Counted from the stretch's first letter, positions 38,601-46,794 are shown. The stretch is DNA of 64,000 nucleotides from Lamellibrachia satsuma (GCA_033239005.1 BSQZ01000098.1:370001-434000); one strand, 5' to 3'. Made by a program: numbers and translations. The notes: generated by a model from the letters alone, not told the origin.

Positions 38601-40294
38601 AGACCACAGCCACAGGAGCTGTGAGGCATCTCTAGTGAGTGACACCTACTGGCTTCAGTGCACATTTGACCCTTCCATACAGGTTTTTTATTCCTCTGGT
38701 ACAGCAGCAGGGGTAACTGCAGCAGGAAATTTATTTTACTACTTTATCTAAGGGACACATGTTTTAACCAAATAATAAATAAATGATGCAGAAAACTGTT
38801 CTGTCTAACTCTAAGTCATATTAAATCAGTGGATTATTTAAAGCTGAATAAAAGTCATGGTTTTGGGGCTTTGCACCAAAGAGAGATCTCAAGTCTCAAG
38901 TAGTTATACTCCAAACAGCCCAATCTTGAACTAAAGCAGGAGTTTGGACCAACAGCTTTTAGTGTCTCTTCCAAAAGACACAGGCAAAGTGGGGTAAACG
39001 AAATTGGCCAAGCTTCGAAATGACGGAGGTGGAATCGAACCACCGTCCTCTCAATTGACAGGCGGGTGCTCTAACCATTAGACCACCGCTCCCCACAATA
39101 ATAAAAACTAACCACGTGCAACAAAAATCAAGAATATCACATCACTGGTTTACTCAGAATATGTTCTAAAAGTTTGAGAATCTGGTCATTTCTCCAAATG
39201 ACCGAGTGATGTATTAAGGGAGGCCGGCATACACAGAACCAATGCAGTCTCCAACAAACGTGTTATTTTCTTCTTCGTCTACCGGATACGAGTCAAGGCT
39301 TATAGACTCGGTGTGTGTACACACGTGCTGTAAGAGAAAGTAATAAAATATTTGGAACAAAAAGGGAAAAGAAGTGTGCATGTAAAAATTGCAATTTAAG
39401 GAGAGGAAAAGTTGATAGCATGAAAGATGCAATGTGAATTAATGTTGCAAGCTGGAGATCCTGTCTGAAGATCTTCAAACTTGGTGCTGTAGTTCTGATG
39501 GTTGACAGGTTGTTCCAGTTGGCGATTGTAAGGGGTAAAGACCAAAATATGTTACATAAGCTGAGTCTGGACGCAAATAGCATGGCCATATACTATTGGC
39601 AAGAATAGGAATAGGTGTATACGAATATATTTTCATTTGGTAAGCAAATATTGCCAAAATACTGCACTTTTCCTAGTAATCCACTGGCGTGACATTCTTA
39701 ATTGTAGATACAAGTGGCTGTTTTAATAACGAGGCCTTTTAATAACTTTTATAAATATAGGTGCTGCGCATGCACACACACAACCACAAACTCCTGCGTT
39801 AGCCCAAGATTGGGCTGTTTGAAGTGTAACCACTTGAGACTTGAAGTTGAGGTGCATAGCCATATCCATAGCCATGGCATAGGCCATAGCCAGAAAACAT
39901 GTCCATCCATGATTTTTTTTCACTTTAAATAGATATAATAGTTTGATTAATATCCCAGAAATTACAATAAGTGCACTGAATTTTCTTGGCTACACACTTG
40001 ATTTATTTATCATTTATAGCCTAGAAATAACTTCAAGCATACTTGGTATCCGAGATTTGTTTTGGCCCCACTTTCGATTTCAGAATCGGTGCCGATTTTG
40101 TCGCGAGCAAGAGCCTTCAAATTTGTCGTTAAAATACAATAGTTATGTGCATCCCAAACAAACAGATCGCCGTCCTTGACAACTAGTATATTTTTGCTCT
40201 CCGTTGGCCAGTTCAATTGCTCTTGATTTTTGCGAAGAACTTCAAAAATCTCATGTTGACTGAGACGTTTACGCCAGGCACTGGAGGCTGCCAT
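14606..40294 (-). CDS. NUP88: Nucleoporin NUP88, complete 15-exon gene
   Basis: NUP88 sits on the cytoplasmic face of the nuclear pore with NUP214 and NUP62 and takes part in CRM1-linked export and mRNP remodelling. I joined 15 exons by GT-AG sites; every exon-exon phase matches and the CDS totals 2,202 nt (733 residues; human 741). Residues 1 to about 470 correspond to the beta-propeller, with recognisable [71 protein letters not shown] and [11 protein letters not shown]. Residues from about 540 to the end are the coiled-coil part ([40 protein letters not shown]). Start: 40,294 has A at -3 and G at +4. Several introns contain minisatellites built on the splice junctions. Exon ends are set by homology and phase, not by transcript data. 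Confidence 0.95.
14760..14876. repeat. Short degenerate repeat in NUP88 intron 14
   Basis: About ten imperfect copies of a GGCTGAAGGGT-type unit of 10-12 bp. Confidence 0.8.
15308..15437. repeat. AT-rich repeat in NUP88 intron 14
   Basis: Imperfect tandem copies built on ATAACTATAACAATAACTA, ending about 18 bp from the exon 14 donor. Confidence 0.8.
15455..15576 (-). CDS. NUP88: NUP88 exon 14
   Basis: Acceptor CTGTTTTAG|CTG; encodes [20 protein letters not shown] then [11 protein letters not shown]. The donor GGA|GTATGT, phase 2, gives the family C-terminus. Reading through it instead would add YVIV and stop after about four residues, a possible short isoform. Confidence 0.9.
16395..16521 (-). 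CDS. NUP88: NUP88 exon 13
   Basis: Acceptor TTGTGACAG|ACTGGAG; encodes [20 protein letters not shown] then [10 protein letters not shown]. The donor is GAACAG|GTGAAC, phase 0. The acceptor and first 16 coding bases are the exon-proximal copy of a 38-bp array running to 17,789. Confidence 0.93.
16511..17789 (-). repeat. 38-bp minisatellite carrying the exon 13 acceptor
   Basis: About 34 copies. On the transcript strand each unit contains TTGTGACAG|ACTGGAG, the acceptor, plus the first 16 coding bases of exon 13. The copy at 16,521 runs into the exon. Units differ mainly at ACGTAGG/ACTTAGG/ATTTAAG. Use of an intronic copy would add multiples of 38 nt and bring a stop within two units. Confidence 0.93.
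18216..18362 (-). CDS. NUP88: NUP88 exon 12
   Basis: Acceptor GTTCTGTAG|G; encodes [20 protein letters not shown] then [18 protein letters not shown], a predicted coiled coil. The donor is GATAG|GTGAAG, phase 2. Confidence 0.95.
18363..18449 (-). repeat. ~29-bp triplication beside exon 12 acceptor
   Basis: Three copies containing CAGCACTGAGGGACCAACTC directly upstream of the exon 12 acceptor on the transcript strand. The exon-proximal copy ends TTCTGTAG where the others have TTTTGAG, so only one retains a usable AG context. Confidence 0.75.
18766..19560. repeat. ~31-bp minisatellite in NUP88 intron 11
   Basis: About 26 copies containing TTCAAACCGTATTGGTGGGG. No relation to an exon edge was seen. 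Confidence 0.95.
19986..20108 (-). CDS. NUP88: NUP88 exon 11
   Basis: Acceptor ATTTTCAAG|G; encodes [20 protein letters not shown] then [12 protein letters not shown], start of the coiled-coil part. The donor is AAAAG|GTGAGG, phase 2. Confidence 0.95.
20330..20697 (+). mobile_element. LINE 3' coding fragment with internal duplication
   Basis: The plus strand encodes a LINE C-terminal motif, [20 protein letters not shown] then [20 protein letters not shown]. The WAGHVERM block is repeated with a unit of about 88 bp plus a partial third copy, so a LINE remnant has begun to expand as a tandem repeat. It lies antisense in NUP88 intron 10. Confidence 0.75.
21334..21376. repeat. (CATGT)n microsatellite
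   Basis: About eight copies of the pentamer CATGT in NUP88 intron 10. Confidence 0.95.
21537..22430 (-). repeat. 52-bp minisatellite carrying the exon 10 donor
   Basis: About 18 copies. Each unit contains exon-10-derived CCTCCAACCCCCTCATCAA followed by the donor position. The authentic junction (ATCAA|GTACGC) is at 22,421/22,420. Only about four other copies keep GT there; most read CAACTATG, with the donor G changed to C. Minus-strand open frames up to 370 codons here are repeat by-products. Confidence 0.92.
22421..22567 (-). CDS. NUP88: NUP88 exon 10
   Basis: Acceptor TTCTTTTAG|C; encodes [18 protein letters not shown] then [19 protein letters not shown], matching human DSFEKHIRSILQRSVANPA. 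The donor is ATCAA|GTACGC, phase 2. The intron preceding it in transcript order (intron 9, 22,568-27,283) is 4.7 kb. Confidence 0.93.
22891..26880. repeat. 40-bp minisatellite, ~100 copies, in NUP88 intron 9
   Basis: Four kilobases of a 40-bp unit containing GACATGTCCAATGGAGAGAG. Over long stretches neighbouring units alternate (ATTAGG/ATTGGG, or AAGACATG/GAGACATG), giving an 80-bp higher-order unit. Two copies near 26,380 and 26,535 share a 2-bp deletion. No exon sequence was found in the unit. Confidence 0.97.
26905..27290 (-). repeat. ~33-bp minisatellite carrying the exon 9 donor
   Basis: About 11-12 copies. The unit on the transcript strand contains ATACTGCCACTCCT|GTAAGT, the coding end ECIILPLL and its donor. 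The first copy is the real exon 9 junction at 27,284. Almost all copies keep GTAAGT. Confidence 0.92.
27284..27388 (-). CDS. NUP88: NUP88 exon 9
   Basis: Acceptor GTTTGCCAG|T; encodes [17 protein letters not shown] then [15 protein letters not shown], corresponding to human ICITSTYECLIWPLL. The donor is CTCCT|GTAAGT, phase 2. The [13 protein letters not shown] junction is repeated downstream. Confidence 0.92.
27687..27884. repeat. 24-bp minisatellite in NUP88 intron 8
   Basis: About eight copies containing TGTATGAGGCTCTCACTCAC. The unit length is a multiple of 3, so both strands stay open. Not coding. Confidence 0.93.
28000..29190 (-). repeat. 28-bp minisatellite carrying the exon 8 donor
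   Basis: About 42 copies with CAGTCCAG|GTAACATGG on the transcript strand, that is, the last eight coding bases of exon 8 and the donor. The exon-proximal copy is the real junction at 29,180/29,179. Variation is mostly at one or two positions per unit (for example CAGGTAACA/CATGTAACA). Plus-strand frames up to 637 codons are artefacts. Confidence 0.94.
29180..29267 (-). CDS. NUP88: NUP88 exon 8
   Basis: Acceptor GTGTTTGCAG|CTC; encodes [16 protein letters not shown] then [13 protein letters not shown], matching human FVEHILCTKPLPC. The donor CAGTCCAG|GTAACATGG, phase 2, is the first unit of a 28-bp array. Confidence 0.93.
29303..29892. repeat. 39-bp minisatellite in NUP88 intron 7
   Basis: About 15 copies containing CAATACAGCCACACAAGGTC. 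The unit is a multiple of 3, so frames persist on both strands. It ends about 35 bp from the exon 8 acceptor but does not contain it. Confidence 0.93.
30066..30735 (-). repeat. 56-bp minisatellite carrying exon 7 end and donor
   Basis: About 12 copies. Each unit holds about 40 nt of exon 7 coding sequence ([12 protein letters not shown]) and the donor GTGAAG|GTAGGT, plus 16 intronic nt. The first copy is the authentic exon 7 end. Use of a later donor would shift the frame, since 56 is 2 mod 3. Confidence 0.93.
30695..30793 (-). CDS. NUP88: NUP88 exon 7
   Basis: Acceptor GCTGCTGTAG|ATC; encodes [20 protein letters not shown] then [13 protein letters not shown]. The donor is GTGAAG|GTAGGT, phase 1. 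The last 40 coding bases and the donor are repeated about 12 times downstream. Confidence 0.92.
30886..31228. repeat. ~68-bp tandem repeat in NUP88 intron 6
   Basis: Five copies containing CATAACTACCAATCATAGGG; spacings are about 76, 68, 68 and 67 bp. Confidence 0.9.
31338..31362. repeat. Poly-C tract
   Basis: Homopolymeric C run with one T in NUP88 intron 6. It reads poly-G on the transcript strand. Confidence 0.9.
31420..31712 (+). mobile_element. L2-like LINE 3' fragment (plus strand)
   Basis: Encodes [15 protein letters not shown] and [20 protein letters not shown] then [12 protein letters not shown], the thumb/C-terminal region of an L2-type reverse transcriptase. It is antisense to NUP88 in intron 6. 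The nucleotide sequence closely matches the opposite-strand fragment at about 32,980-33,265. Confidence 0.8.
31818..31992 (-). CDS. NUP88: NUP88 exon 6
   Basis: Acceptor TGTATTTCAG|TCT; encodes [15 protein letters not shown], corresponding to human PSLYVFECVELELAL. The donor is AAAG|GTATAT, phase 1. An inverted pair of related LINE fragments flanks this exon (31,420-31,712 plus strand; 32,545-33,265 minus strand). Confidence 0.93.
32545..33265 (-). mobile_element. L2-like LINE 3' fragment (minus strand)
   Basis: Reads [53 protein letters not shown] and, after frame changes, [20 protein letters not shown]. This is the typical L2-like C-terminal region. A 31-bp block containing CAATAATGCGATATCGGACA is repeated about three times inside it (32,895-32,990). 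It lies in NUP88 intron 5. Confidence 0.82.
33349..33538 (-). CDS. NUP88: NUP88 exon 5
   Basis: Acceptor GATGTTTCAG|A; encodes [20 protein letters not shown] then [14 protein letters not shown]. The donor is CCAGT|GTGAGT, phase 0. Confidence 0.93.
34120..34389 (-). CDS. NUP88: NUP88 exon 4
   Basis: Acceptor ATGTTTCAG|G; encodes [14 protein letters not shown], the family signature [15 protein letters not shown] and [17 protein letters not shown]. The donor GAAGG|GTTAGC is weak (position +4 is G in place of the usual A) but gives the right phase (2). Confidence 0.92.
34735..35742. repeat. 18-bp minisatellite in NUP88 intron 3
   Basis: About 56 copies of an 18-bp unit, ATGAACACTCCTTGGGAT and variants. 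Because 18 is a multiple of 3, all frames without a stop in the unit remain open on both strands. None is a gene. No splice junction is included. Confidence 0.96.
35969..36091 (-). CDS. NUP88: NUP88 exon 3
   Basis: Acceptor TTGTTGCAG|G; encodes [20 protein letters not shown] then [11 protein letters not shown]. The donor is ATCAG|GTAACA, phase 2. Confidence 0.93.
36366..37520 (-). repeat. 25-bp minisatellite carrying the exon 2 donor
   Basis: About 46 copies. The transcript-strand unit is GTAAGTGGGACAATGTG followed by TAATGAAA. The real junction TGCAA|GTAAGTGGAACAATG at 37,520/37,519 is its exon-proximal copy, so nearly every unit holds a consensus donor. A subset of copies (e.g. near 36,865) is 24 bp. 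Confidence 0.94.
37520..37689 (-). CDS. NUP88: NUP88 exon 2
   Basis: Acceptor after CTCCTCATGTAG, then [16 protein letters not shown] and [20 protein letters not shown], a propeller segment. The donor is TGCAA|GTAAGT, phase 2. The donor is the first unit of a 25-bp array filling the intron. Confidence 0.93.
37795..38395. repeat. 40-bp minisatellite in NUP88 intron 1
   Basis: About 14 copies containing GACCTTAAGTTGTACATTGC, followed by degenerate shorter copies to about 38,510. No exon sequence is included. Confidence 0.95.
38863..39094 (-). mobile_element. tRNA-derived SINE
   Basis: The minus-strand 5' end at 39,094 has a tRNA-like head with A box TGGTCTAATGG (39,075-39,085) and B box GGTTCGATTCC (39,031-39,041), the internal RNA polymerase III promoter. 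The acceptor stem does not pair, so it is not a working tRNA. A body of about 150 bp follows, containing CAAGATTGGGCTGTTTGGAG. A second, partial copy of the body lies at 39,785-39,852. Confidence 0.8.
39425..39655 (-). mobile_element. Possible LINE 3' coding fragment
   Basis: The minus strand reads TYFGLYPL and [13 protein letters not shown] then [17 protein letters not shown], resembling the WNxLP...APSLxxFKxxL tail of LINE reverse transcriptases. Short and frame-broken. Confidence 0.5.
39785..39852 (+). mobile_element. Partial SINE copy
   Basis: CAAGATTGGGCTGTTTGAAG and the following ACCACTTGAGACTTGAAG match the body of the SINE at 38,863-39,094 in the opposite orientation. The tRNA head is missing. 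Confidence 0.7.
40043..40294 (-). CDS. NUP88: NUP88 exon 1 (start)
   Basis: Residues 1-84, from [19 protein letters not shown] to TNLGYQ. The donor is CAA|GTATGC, phase 0. The ATG has a strong context (A at -3, G at +4). The LGYQ end joins to TFMCTCPP as in human YQRLLCINPP. Confidence 0.93.
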
Positions 40295-40573
40295 TATAAC
40301 GGTGTTCTCGTGAAGTCTCGTTTTTTCGCGTGTACTGGCTACCGCGCTGGCTTCAAAACAAACCAGCGTGACTGTAGTAAAATGTCAATATTGTTGACGT
40401 TCACGCTAGAAACAGAAATCGATTGACCAGTTGCATGTTATGCTTATAATATATATTCAAGTTGTAAGTGATTTGGTTAAAAATGGCTTGGATATGACTC
40501 CTCAACTGCGATTCGACAGGTTTCGATCTCGTCAGGTCATGTGATCGATCGATTAGCTTCAATCCTGGTCAAG
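40295..40573. promoter_or_regulatory. Bidirectional NUP88/CUX1 promoter region
   Basis: Only 279 bp separate the start codons of the divergent NUP88 and CUX1-like genes, so both 5' untranslated regions and promoters must lie here or in the first exons. It contains an AT-rich TATAATATATATT (about 40,444-40,456) and an E-box-type TCATGTGATC near 40,536. Transcription starts cannot be placed from sequence. Confidence 0.7.
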
Positions 40574-40636
40574 ATGGCTGCGAATTTGCAGTCGATGTGT
40601 CAGTATTGGAAAAACTTTGATTTACAAGAGCTACAG
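40574..40636 (+). CDS. CUX1: CUX1/CASP-like first coding exon
   Basis: 21 codons, MAANLQSM then CQYWKNFDLQELQ, ending at a consensus donor CTACAG|GTAAGT, phase 0. The vertebrate CUX1/CASP N-terminus begins [20 protein letters not shown], so 15 of the first 20 residues agree, including the QYWK.FDLQ.L core. The start has A at -3 and G at +4. The family encodes either a cut-homeodomain transcription factor (CUX) or the Golgi coiled-coil protein CASP by alternative splicing from this same first exon. I found no second exon before 64,000, so the gene is only started here. Confidence 0.85.
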
Positions 40637-42714
40637 GTAAGTCAGATTCCGCAGAATTGTTAGTGTTGATAGTATCAACATAGTAGATGCCTTATGTTGT
40701 GAAACACTGTCAATTCAGTGTGTTCTGTTTCTTGTCTCTCCGCTGAAAAGCAGCTATGTTATTGATAGGATATCTGTAAAAATCAATATGGCGATTCGTT
40801 GCTCGCATCTCCGTCTATCTGCGCCCTGTTGATGCAGGCGCAACTGCCTCGCTGTCAGCGTTCGCTTTTGTTACAAACGCAGCCGCATGATTCGTGCCGT
40901 TTGTTTTCTGCTTTAGCGCGGTTTAAAGGCGAAAAGTTGACGAAGTTTTTAGTTGTGTAATACCCAGCGACTGCAGCAGTGACACATGCAGTGGGGCTAG
41001 CGCGCGGTGACACCGTCAGTGTCAGGCAGGAAACCGTTTTCACTGCGGCATTGGAGGCGAATTTTACCCACGGTCTGTTAGCACATGGAAGTCCTTACTG
41101 TTATGTAGTGTTTTAGTTGAAACCATTGCATCTTTTTATTGTGTGCTTTGTGAATGTTTGTTGTGAATTACAGTTGTGTGTTTTTTGTGTAACAACAATT
41201 GTTGTTACTTGCCAGTGACAGTTTAAATTTTTTAACTTTAAATATATATAGTAAATTCGCATAATCATGTTATATATTATTTAAGTTTACTACTTTTTTC
41301 CATTTTAAGAATATTAATGAATGTCAAATGTAGGAAAATGTGCGTTTTCAGAAATAAAAACACCCTACTGATTTGGTAGCGATTAGAAAGAAAGAATTAC
41401 GTTATATAAAAAACTATGTAAATAAATATGCATGCATCTACTGAATAGTCAGCGTATTGACAGATGCATTTCACATTACAGGCCTGTTACAGTACTTTTG
41501 ATAAAATATGCACTGACAGTTACATTTGCACCATGGCAACCTGCTTTTATTATATTTTATGCTTCAATTTGTTAACCCTTTAAGCAGACTCTGTGGTTTT
41601 GGGAAGCTTACAAAATTCCCAGATGTGCTATTGAAAATCATTATTATGTGTGTGTGTAGTGAAGTCAGCATTGCAGGCATATTGATTATCAGTTGAAGAT
41701 TGAGTCTGCTCAACCACATGTATAATCAATACTTGATGTAGCATAATTTCATATTGATTTTTAGTGGCTATCTTTCACGAATAAATACATCCATCGGCAT
41801 GAAGCTTGTGAAATCATTGGTGCATTTGCATGTTGAGCTGTTTTTATTGATTTTTAATTCTAGCAGCTTGTTGGGCTTAAATGCCATGTGTGGAAGGTTT
41901 TTTGATTCAGCTGTTTTTGCCTTTAAAGACACATTCAGAAATATATTAAATCCACTTCCATGGTATTCTAAATACTGTTGTTCACCAGGCGTAGTATGGT
42001 TAATATGTTTTTATCATACTGATAAAGACACAAAAAGAGATGACTGCTTTTTCAAGTTTTTTCTATGTGAGGACATAATTGCTTGCATTTATCATAGCTG
42101 TGGTGAAATGTGAGTAGACTTATAACAATTTTATTACACATACAAAAATTAAGCTTCACTTGTTTAGATTCAAGTGTTCATTTGATGCAGTGTCTAAAAC
42201 CCTTCACAGTTGTCAGTGGAATTTAGTTATTTCTAACTGATGAATAGTTGCTCATTAATATTTTAACCAGTACGTTACTTCAGGTTGTGATATCGCCTGA
42301 GTTTGAGTTGTGCTGTTGTAACTGAACTGGCTTATAATGGACTGACACATTTGAAGATGTCATTTTAATAATAATAACAAGTATAATAATAATATATTTT
42401 ATTTCATATGTTATTAGTGGTGCATCGCATCTTATTCATTCTTAATAATATGGTCTAGAATTACAAAATAAGCAAATATATTAAAATTAATTAACTAAAA
42501 ATACTACTACTACTAAGATATTTTTATAATGCAGTAAAATAACAAATAAATACATATATAAATGCTTGTATATATATCATCTGGTCAATTGAGATTGTTC
42601 TCAGGCGCTTTACATATCTGGCACCTGGTAATTATGACTTAAATTATATTAAAAACCATACAAAGGTAGTACATCAATGTAATTTTTTACTCCCAAAATA
42701 TTTACTGCACTTTT
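40637..42714 (+). other. Likely CUX1 intron 1, first part
   Basis: AT-rich, with short ATA/TAA-rich runs around 42,370-42,560. A 119-codon plus-strand frame at 41,754-42,113 has no recognisable family. No splice-supported exon was seen. Confidence 0.6.
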
Positions 42715-42862
42715 GTTTCAAGGAATAGGTGAGGAACAGCGAACCTTCTGGCATTCCTAATGTTCTTATGTGTCAGCCTTTTACTTTTGTTTCAAGGAAT
42801 AGGTGAGGAACAGCGAACCTTCTGGCATTCCTAACGTTCTTATGTGTCAGCCTTTTACATAT
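42715..42862. repeat. ~72-bp tandem duplication
   Basis: Two near-identical copies containing AGGAATAGGTGAGGAACAGC followed by GAACCTTCTGGCATTCCTAA. Confidence 0.92.
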
Positions 42863-45819
42863 GATTTCCTTTATGGCACGATTAACAGCAGTTTTGTCAT
42901 GTAGCTTCCCAGTCGCACATATTTTTGGTCGATTTTTGGTCATTACTAGTGCTGTTCTGATTAATCAATTTTGTTGATGTTTGATTGGTGCGTCCTTTCA
43001 CTCAATTAATCAATTACAATCTTGTGTTCTCAATAATCATTTCTGATTATATAAATAAATTTCAGGCTGAATTTCATTCCCATTATGAGTTATCTGGGTA
43101 GTTTATTCTACGATTGGCTATTCTGCGACTTCCCTATTCGCCAATATGACCGTACACAAACTGAATATCTATGAACTTTTGTCTGAATTGATCATTGATC
43201 GGTTTGTCCAAAAAAAAATTATCAATTATGGGGGAAAATTATTTCAAACACTAAGTTATTACTGTACATAAATTGGTTATGTTTGTTGTTGAACCAACAA
43301 GTCTTGTTGGTGGAGGTATCTTTGGTAGCCGCCACTTATCAGCATGAGCTGATATGTGCAGTGCATGGTAGACAATAGTGATTTCTGTGTAGACCAGACA
43401 CGACGTATCATGGAGCCATCAGGTGATTTCTGCTGCTGCTGCCACTGTATTGATTATCTGAGGCCACCAGCATGGTTCCTGCTGTAGCGGATCACAGAGG
43501 TAGCACATTGAGTTCCTTTGTGTCAGTGTCAGTACTAGGTGTCATATGCCATCAGTGTCATGTCGTAGTCGGTGTCGTTGTCATGCAACGATCACGGTCG
43601 CGATCAATGTAATCAACAGAGTGATTACTAGCACAGACAGACACCGCAACAGAGCACGTTCAGTGTCGCGATTGATCTATCGGCACCACCATCGACTGCA
43701 CCAGCTGTTGCTAATCTCTCCCGCACTCTTAGGATTCTCACCAATGATGCTACTAGATCCAGGGTCTTAGATCTAGGTTTCTTCCAGACATTGACGAGTC
43801 GGATCAATATCACTCACTACAGCAGGGTTTGTACAGCGTTCATGCCGGTAACACTTCTAAAAATAATTCTCAGCCAACTTGCTCTTTTGCAAGAACGGGT
43901 ATTTCTAAGAATGGTGGCTGGGCCAATCGTGATGCATGGTGTGAGAGAACATTGGATTTACAGCTATAATTATACAAATGCTACACTGCATTCTGTGCCA
44001 TTGGATGAAGTAAGCGTGGGTGCGTGCATGTGAGAACACGCTGGACATCTTGTTTAAACCTCTGCCTTCTGGTGACCATGCATGACATTACCATCATCAC
44101 AAAAGTAAATGCCACTTAGTAATAAATGCCATTTAGTCATAAATGGGGACAATTTCAACCACTTTCATATAATTATATACTATGAAAGGAAATTTCTAAG
44201 TCATGTTTTCATCAGGTGTAGCGTAGAAGAAATCTTTTATTTGACCATTTCCTTTCTAATTATGAATAATAAGTATTGTGTAGTAATTTTATAAACCTTT
44301 GTAACTTTGGTTGTCAATGCTATATACAGGCCTGTATATGAAATTGTGTTGTGCTTAAAAATAACAAAAGTGTCATCATGTTGATCATTCCAAACGCTGC
44401 AAGTATGCTGTTTTATTTTTTATTATTACCCCTTGATTGTGAAACAACCCTTGTTGGAAAAGGCCACAAAAAACTGTAGATATGTCTGATGTATTCAGGA
44501 TGTATGACTGGGAAGATTTACAGCCGAGACAATGCTAGAATTATTTCATAAAAGGCAAACACAGACTTTTAAGAAGATAAAAATAAACACACACAGTAGA
44601 CAATGGTAGAATGAGTCTAATACATATTTGGTGTAATGAGTAAGCGAAATGTTGATTGAAGCGGTGTTTTTTCTATTATACCGAGATGTGTTTTAGCAAC
44701 TGTCTACTGACTGGTGCATTATTGCAATCAGCCCATTTACCTGTTCAATGTTCATATTTGTGTTGTTGTTTGATGTGGCTGTGATGTATATACCTTGGCT
44801 TTAGCATGAAATAAAAGTCTTCTGTTGCGAACATTTGCATTGTACTTTGGTCCAGTTGTTGTTGGTGTATTTGTACTTTGGCCCAGTTATCGATCGGCAC
44901 ACTGTATTTGAAGGCACTTATAAAGCATGTTGATCTGTTAATTTTATGGCGTGATTAACACGTTTTTGATGGATGCTCAGATGACAGATGGGCACTTCCA
45001 GGTTCAGGTAAACCAACATGGCATTTTTAGAAACTGGTTCAAATGAGGCAAGTGTGGTGTCATTTGAAAGGTAATATTCCATAGTTTCAGATGTCACATT
45101 AATCCATTTTCAACGGATGTTATATAATCATTTATAATGCAACCACTGACATGACAATGATAACAAAAATATTTTATGAAAAATTCCATTAAAACATTTT
45201 TCACTATATCTACTTTAATTTATAAGTAATTTAATTAATTTACATGATATAAAAATGTTTGGTGTATTTTTTTATTATTTTTTATTAAATTAGTAATGAG
45301 TATGTTACTTATGTATGTCCAACACAAAAAGTGGCATTTTTTAACCTCCACTGATGTTGGATGGTTGCAAGATTTTACTAACTGAGATATAATGTTAATT
45401 TTATTTGTTTGAACAAACAAATTCAAAATTTTTATTGATTATGCAATAATTAACCAGCAATTGTGGTGTCGGATATACATAAAAAATGTACTTCCGACAC
45501 CTCATACGTCCGACACCATACACCATGCAGATTGGATTCATTTTTAAACAAAATATAAGTGTTTGTAATTTCTGTGTGATGTTAATAAATGTTATCAATG
45601 CCATAGCCATTCTTAATCCATATAATTGGATTAGCACAACATTGGAACTAATTACAACGACTAAACCAAAATTCTATTGGGGCACAACAAAAACCATTGA
45701 ACTAGACATTAAAAACCCAGTGCAGTATGAAAATGGGCTTGAAGTAGCAATAACCAATCTAAACTTTATAATATCACTAGTCTTTGCTCTCTGACATTAT
45801 TTCCTGTAATCTGGCGGGC
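42863..45819 (+). other. CUX1 intron 1, no gene recognised
   Basis: The segment near 42,948-43,250 is rich in ATTAATCAAT and may be an old miniature transposon, but clear ends were not found. A 103-codon frame at 45,486-45,794 has no recognisable family. Confidence 0.5.
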
Positions 45820-46170
45820 AGTGGCCATCGTTCTTTTGCCATGTGTGGATTGTTAAATTACGCCCAAGCCACACTCTATACTGCCTATGCATGGACAAAT
45901 AGTGGAATCACCGAGGCTGACAGCTATGCCATTGTCTCGGGTGAGTTACAGTACACCAAGCTTAAAGTGTTCGTGGATACACTCTTCATGCATTTGAAGG
46001 CTAAGTATCCAAATTTATATTAAGACCATGATTTCTGTATTCTCCGATGGAGTTCTTAAACAGAGATTCCTATTCTCAAATGTGCACTTGTGGGAAGGAG
46101 AGAATGACATGATATTGAGCTGGAATTGTTCAGCAACATGGAATGGTCATGTGATCAGTTTAGTGTTAAG
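45820..46170 (+). pseudogene. Possible DDE-transposase-like fragment
   Basis: The plus strand reads YAIVSGELQYTKLKVFVDTL then HLKAKYPNLY. After a frame change it reads MISVFSDGVLKQRFLFSN and ILSWNCSATWNGH. The order FSDG..KQRF..WN..AT..GH resembles the FSDG..SQYKN..WHFFATSHGKG block of uncharacterised transposase-like proteins common in invertebrate genomes. The similarity is pattern-level only, and the frame is broken. Confidence 0.35.
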
Positions 46171-46794
46171 TTAGAAGTGGAAAAGTCAGTGCAACTACAA
46201 CAGTAGCCTCTCTGGACTACAAAATCCAGGAGTGAATGTCAAATTTGTCTCCCAGTAGTGAACACTCACCAGTTGTACTGTATATAAGCAAGAGGCAATA
46301 AGCATTTGCTGGTTGCTGATACATCTGATTCACTGGACTTAACAGAAGTAACAATTAGTGACGACTCTTTGGATGATAGTACTGATACCATTACTTCAGA
46401 AATTTTTTATGCACGACATAAGTGCATCATGAAATAAATGTCTTCCAAAAAGTGTAGAATCTTATAATACCATGTCACATTTTAATTATACCATGTATGT
46501 GGGTGATTGAATAATTTCACTGGTATAAAAGATGGTTATCAATTCAATAAATAAAGTTTTTAATTAAATTAATTGCCTTTGAAGTAGAGAATTGGTGGTG
46601 GAAACAGGACTCGTCCTGTTTACTTGATTGAGTTGATTCACTTCGCTGTTGCACTTTGATACAAGCTGTTTGTGTGACAACAGTTGCCATGGCAATCTGT
46701 TTTTGCGAAATGAGTATCTGCTATGATATGGTAGTTCATCAGTACAAATTTGTTATTTAGTTTTGGTGAAATCATCGAACAAATTATAAAATAA

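Noticed and set aside
39019..39094. Functional tRNA gene on the minus strand
   Set aside because: A and B boxes are present, but the acceptor and anticodon stems do not pair and a SINE body follows.
42948..43250. Miniature inverted-repeat element rich in ATTAATCAAT
   Set aside because: No convincing inverted ends or target duplication could be found.
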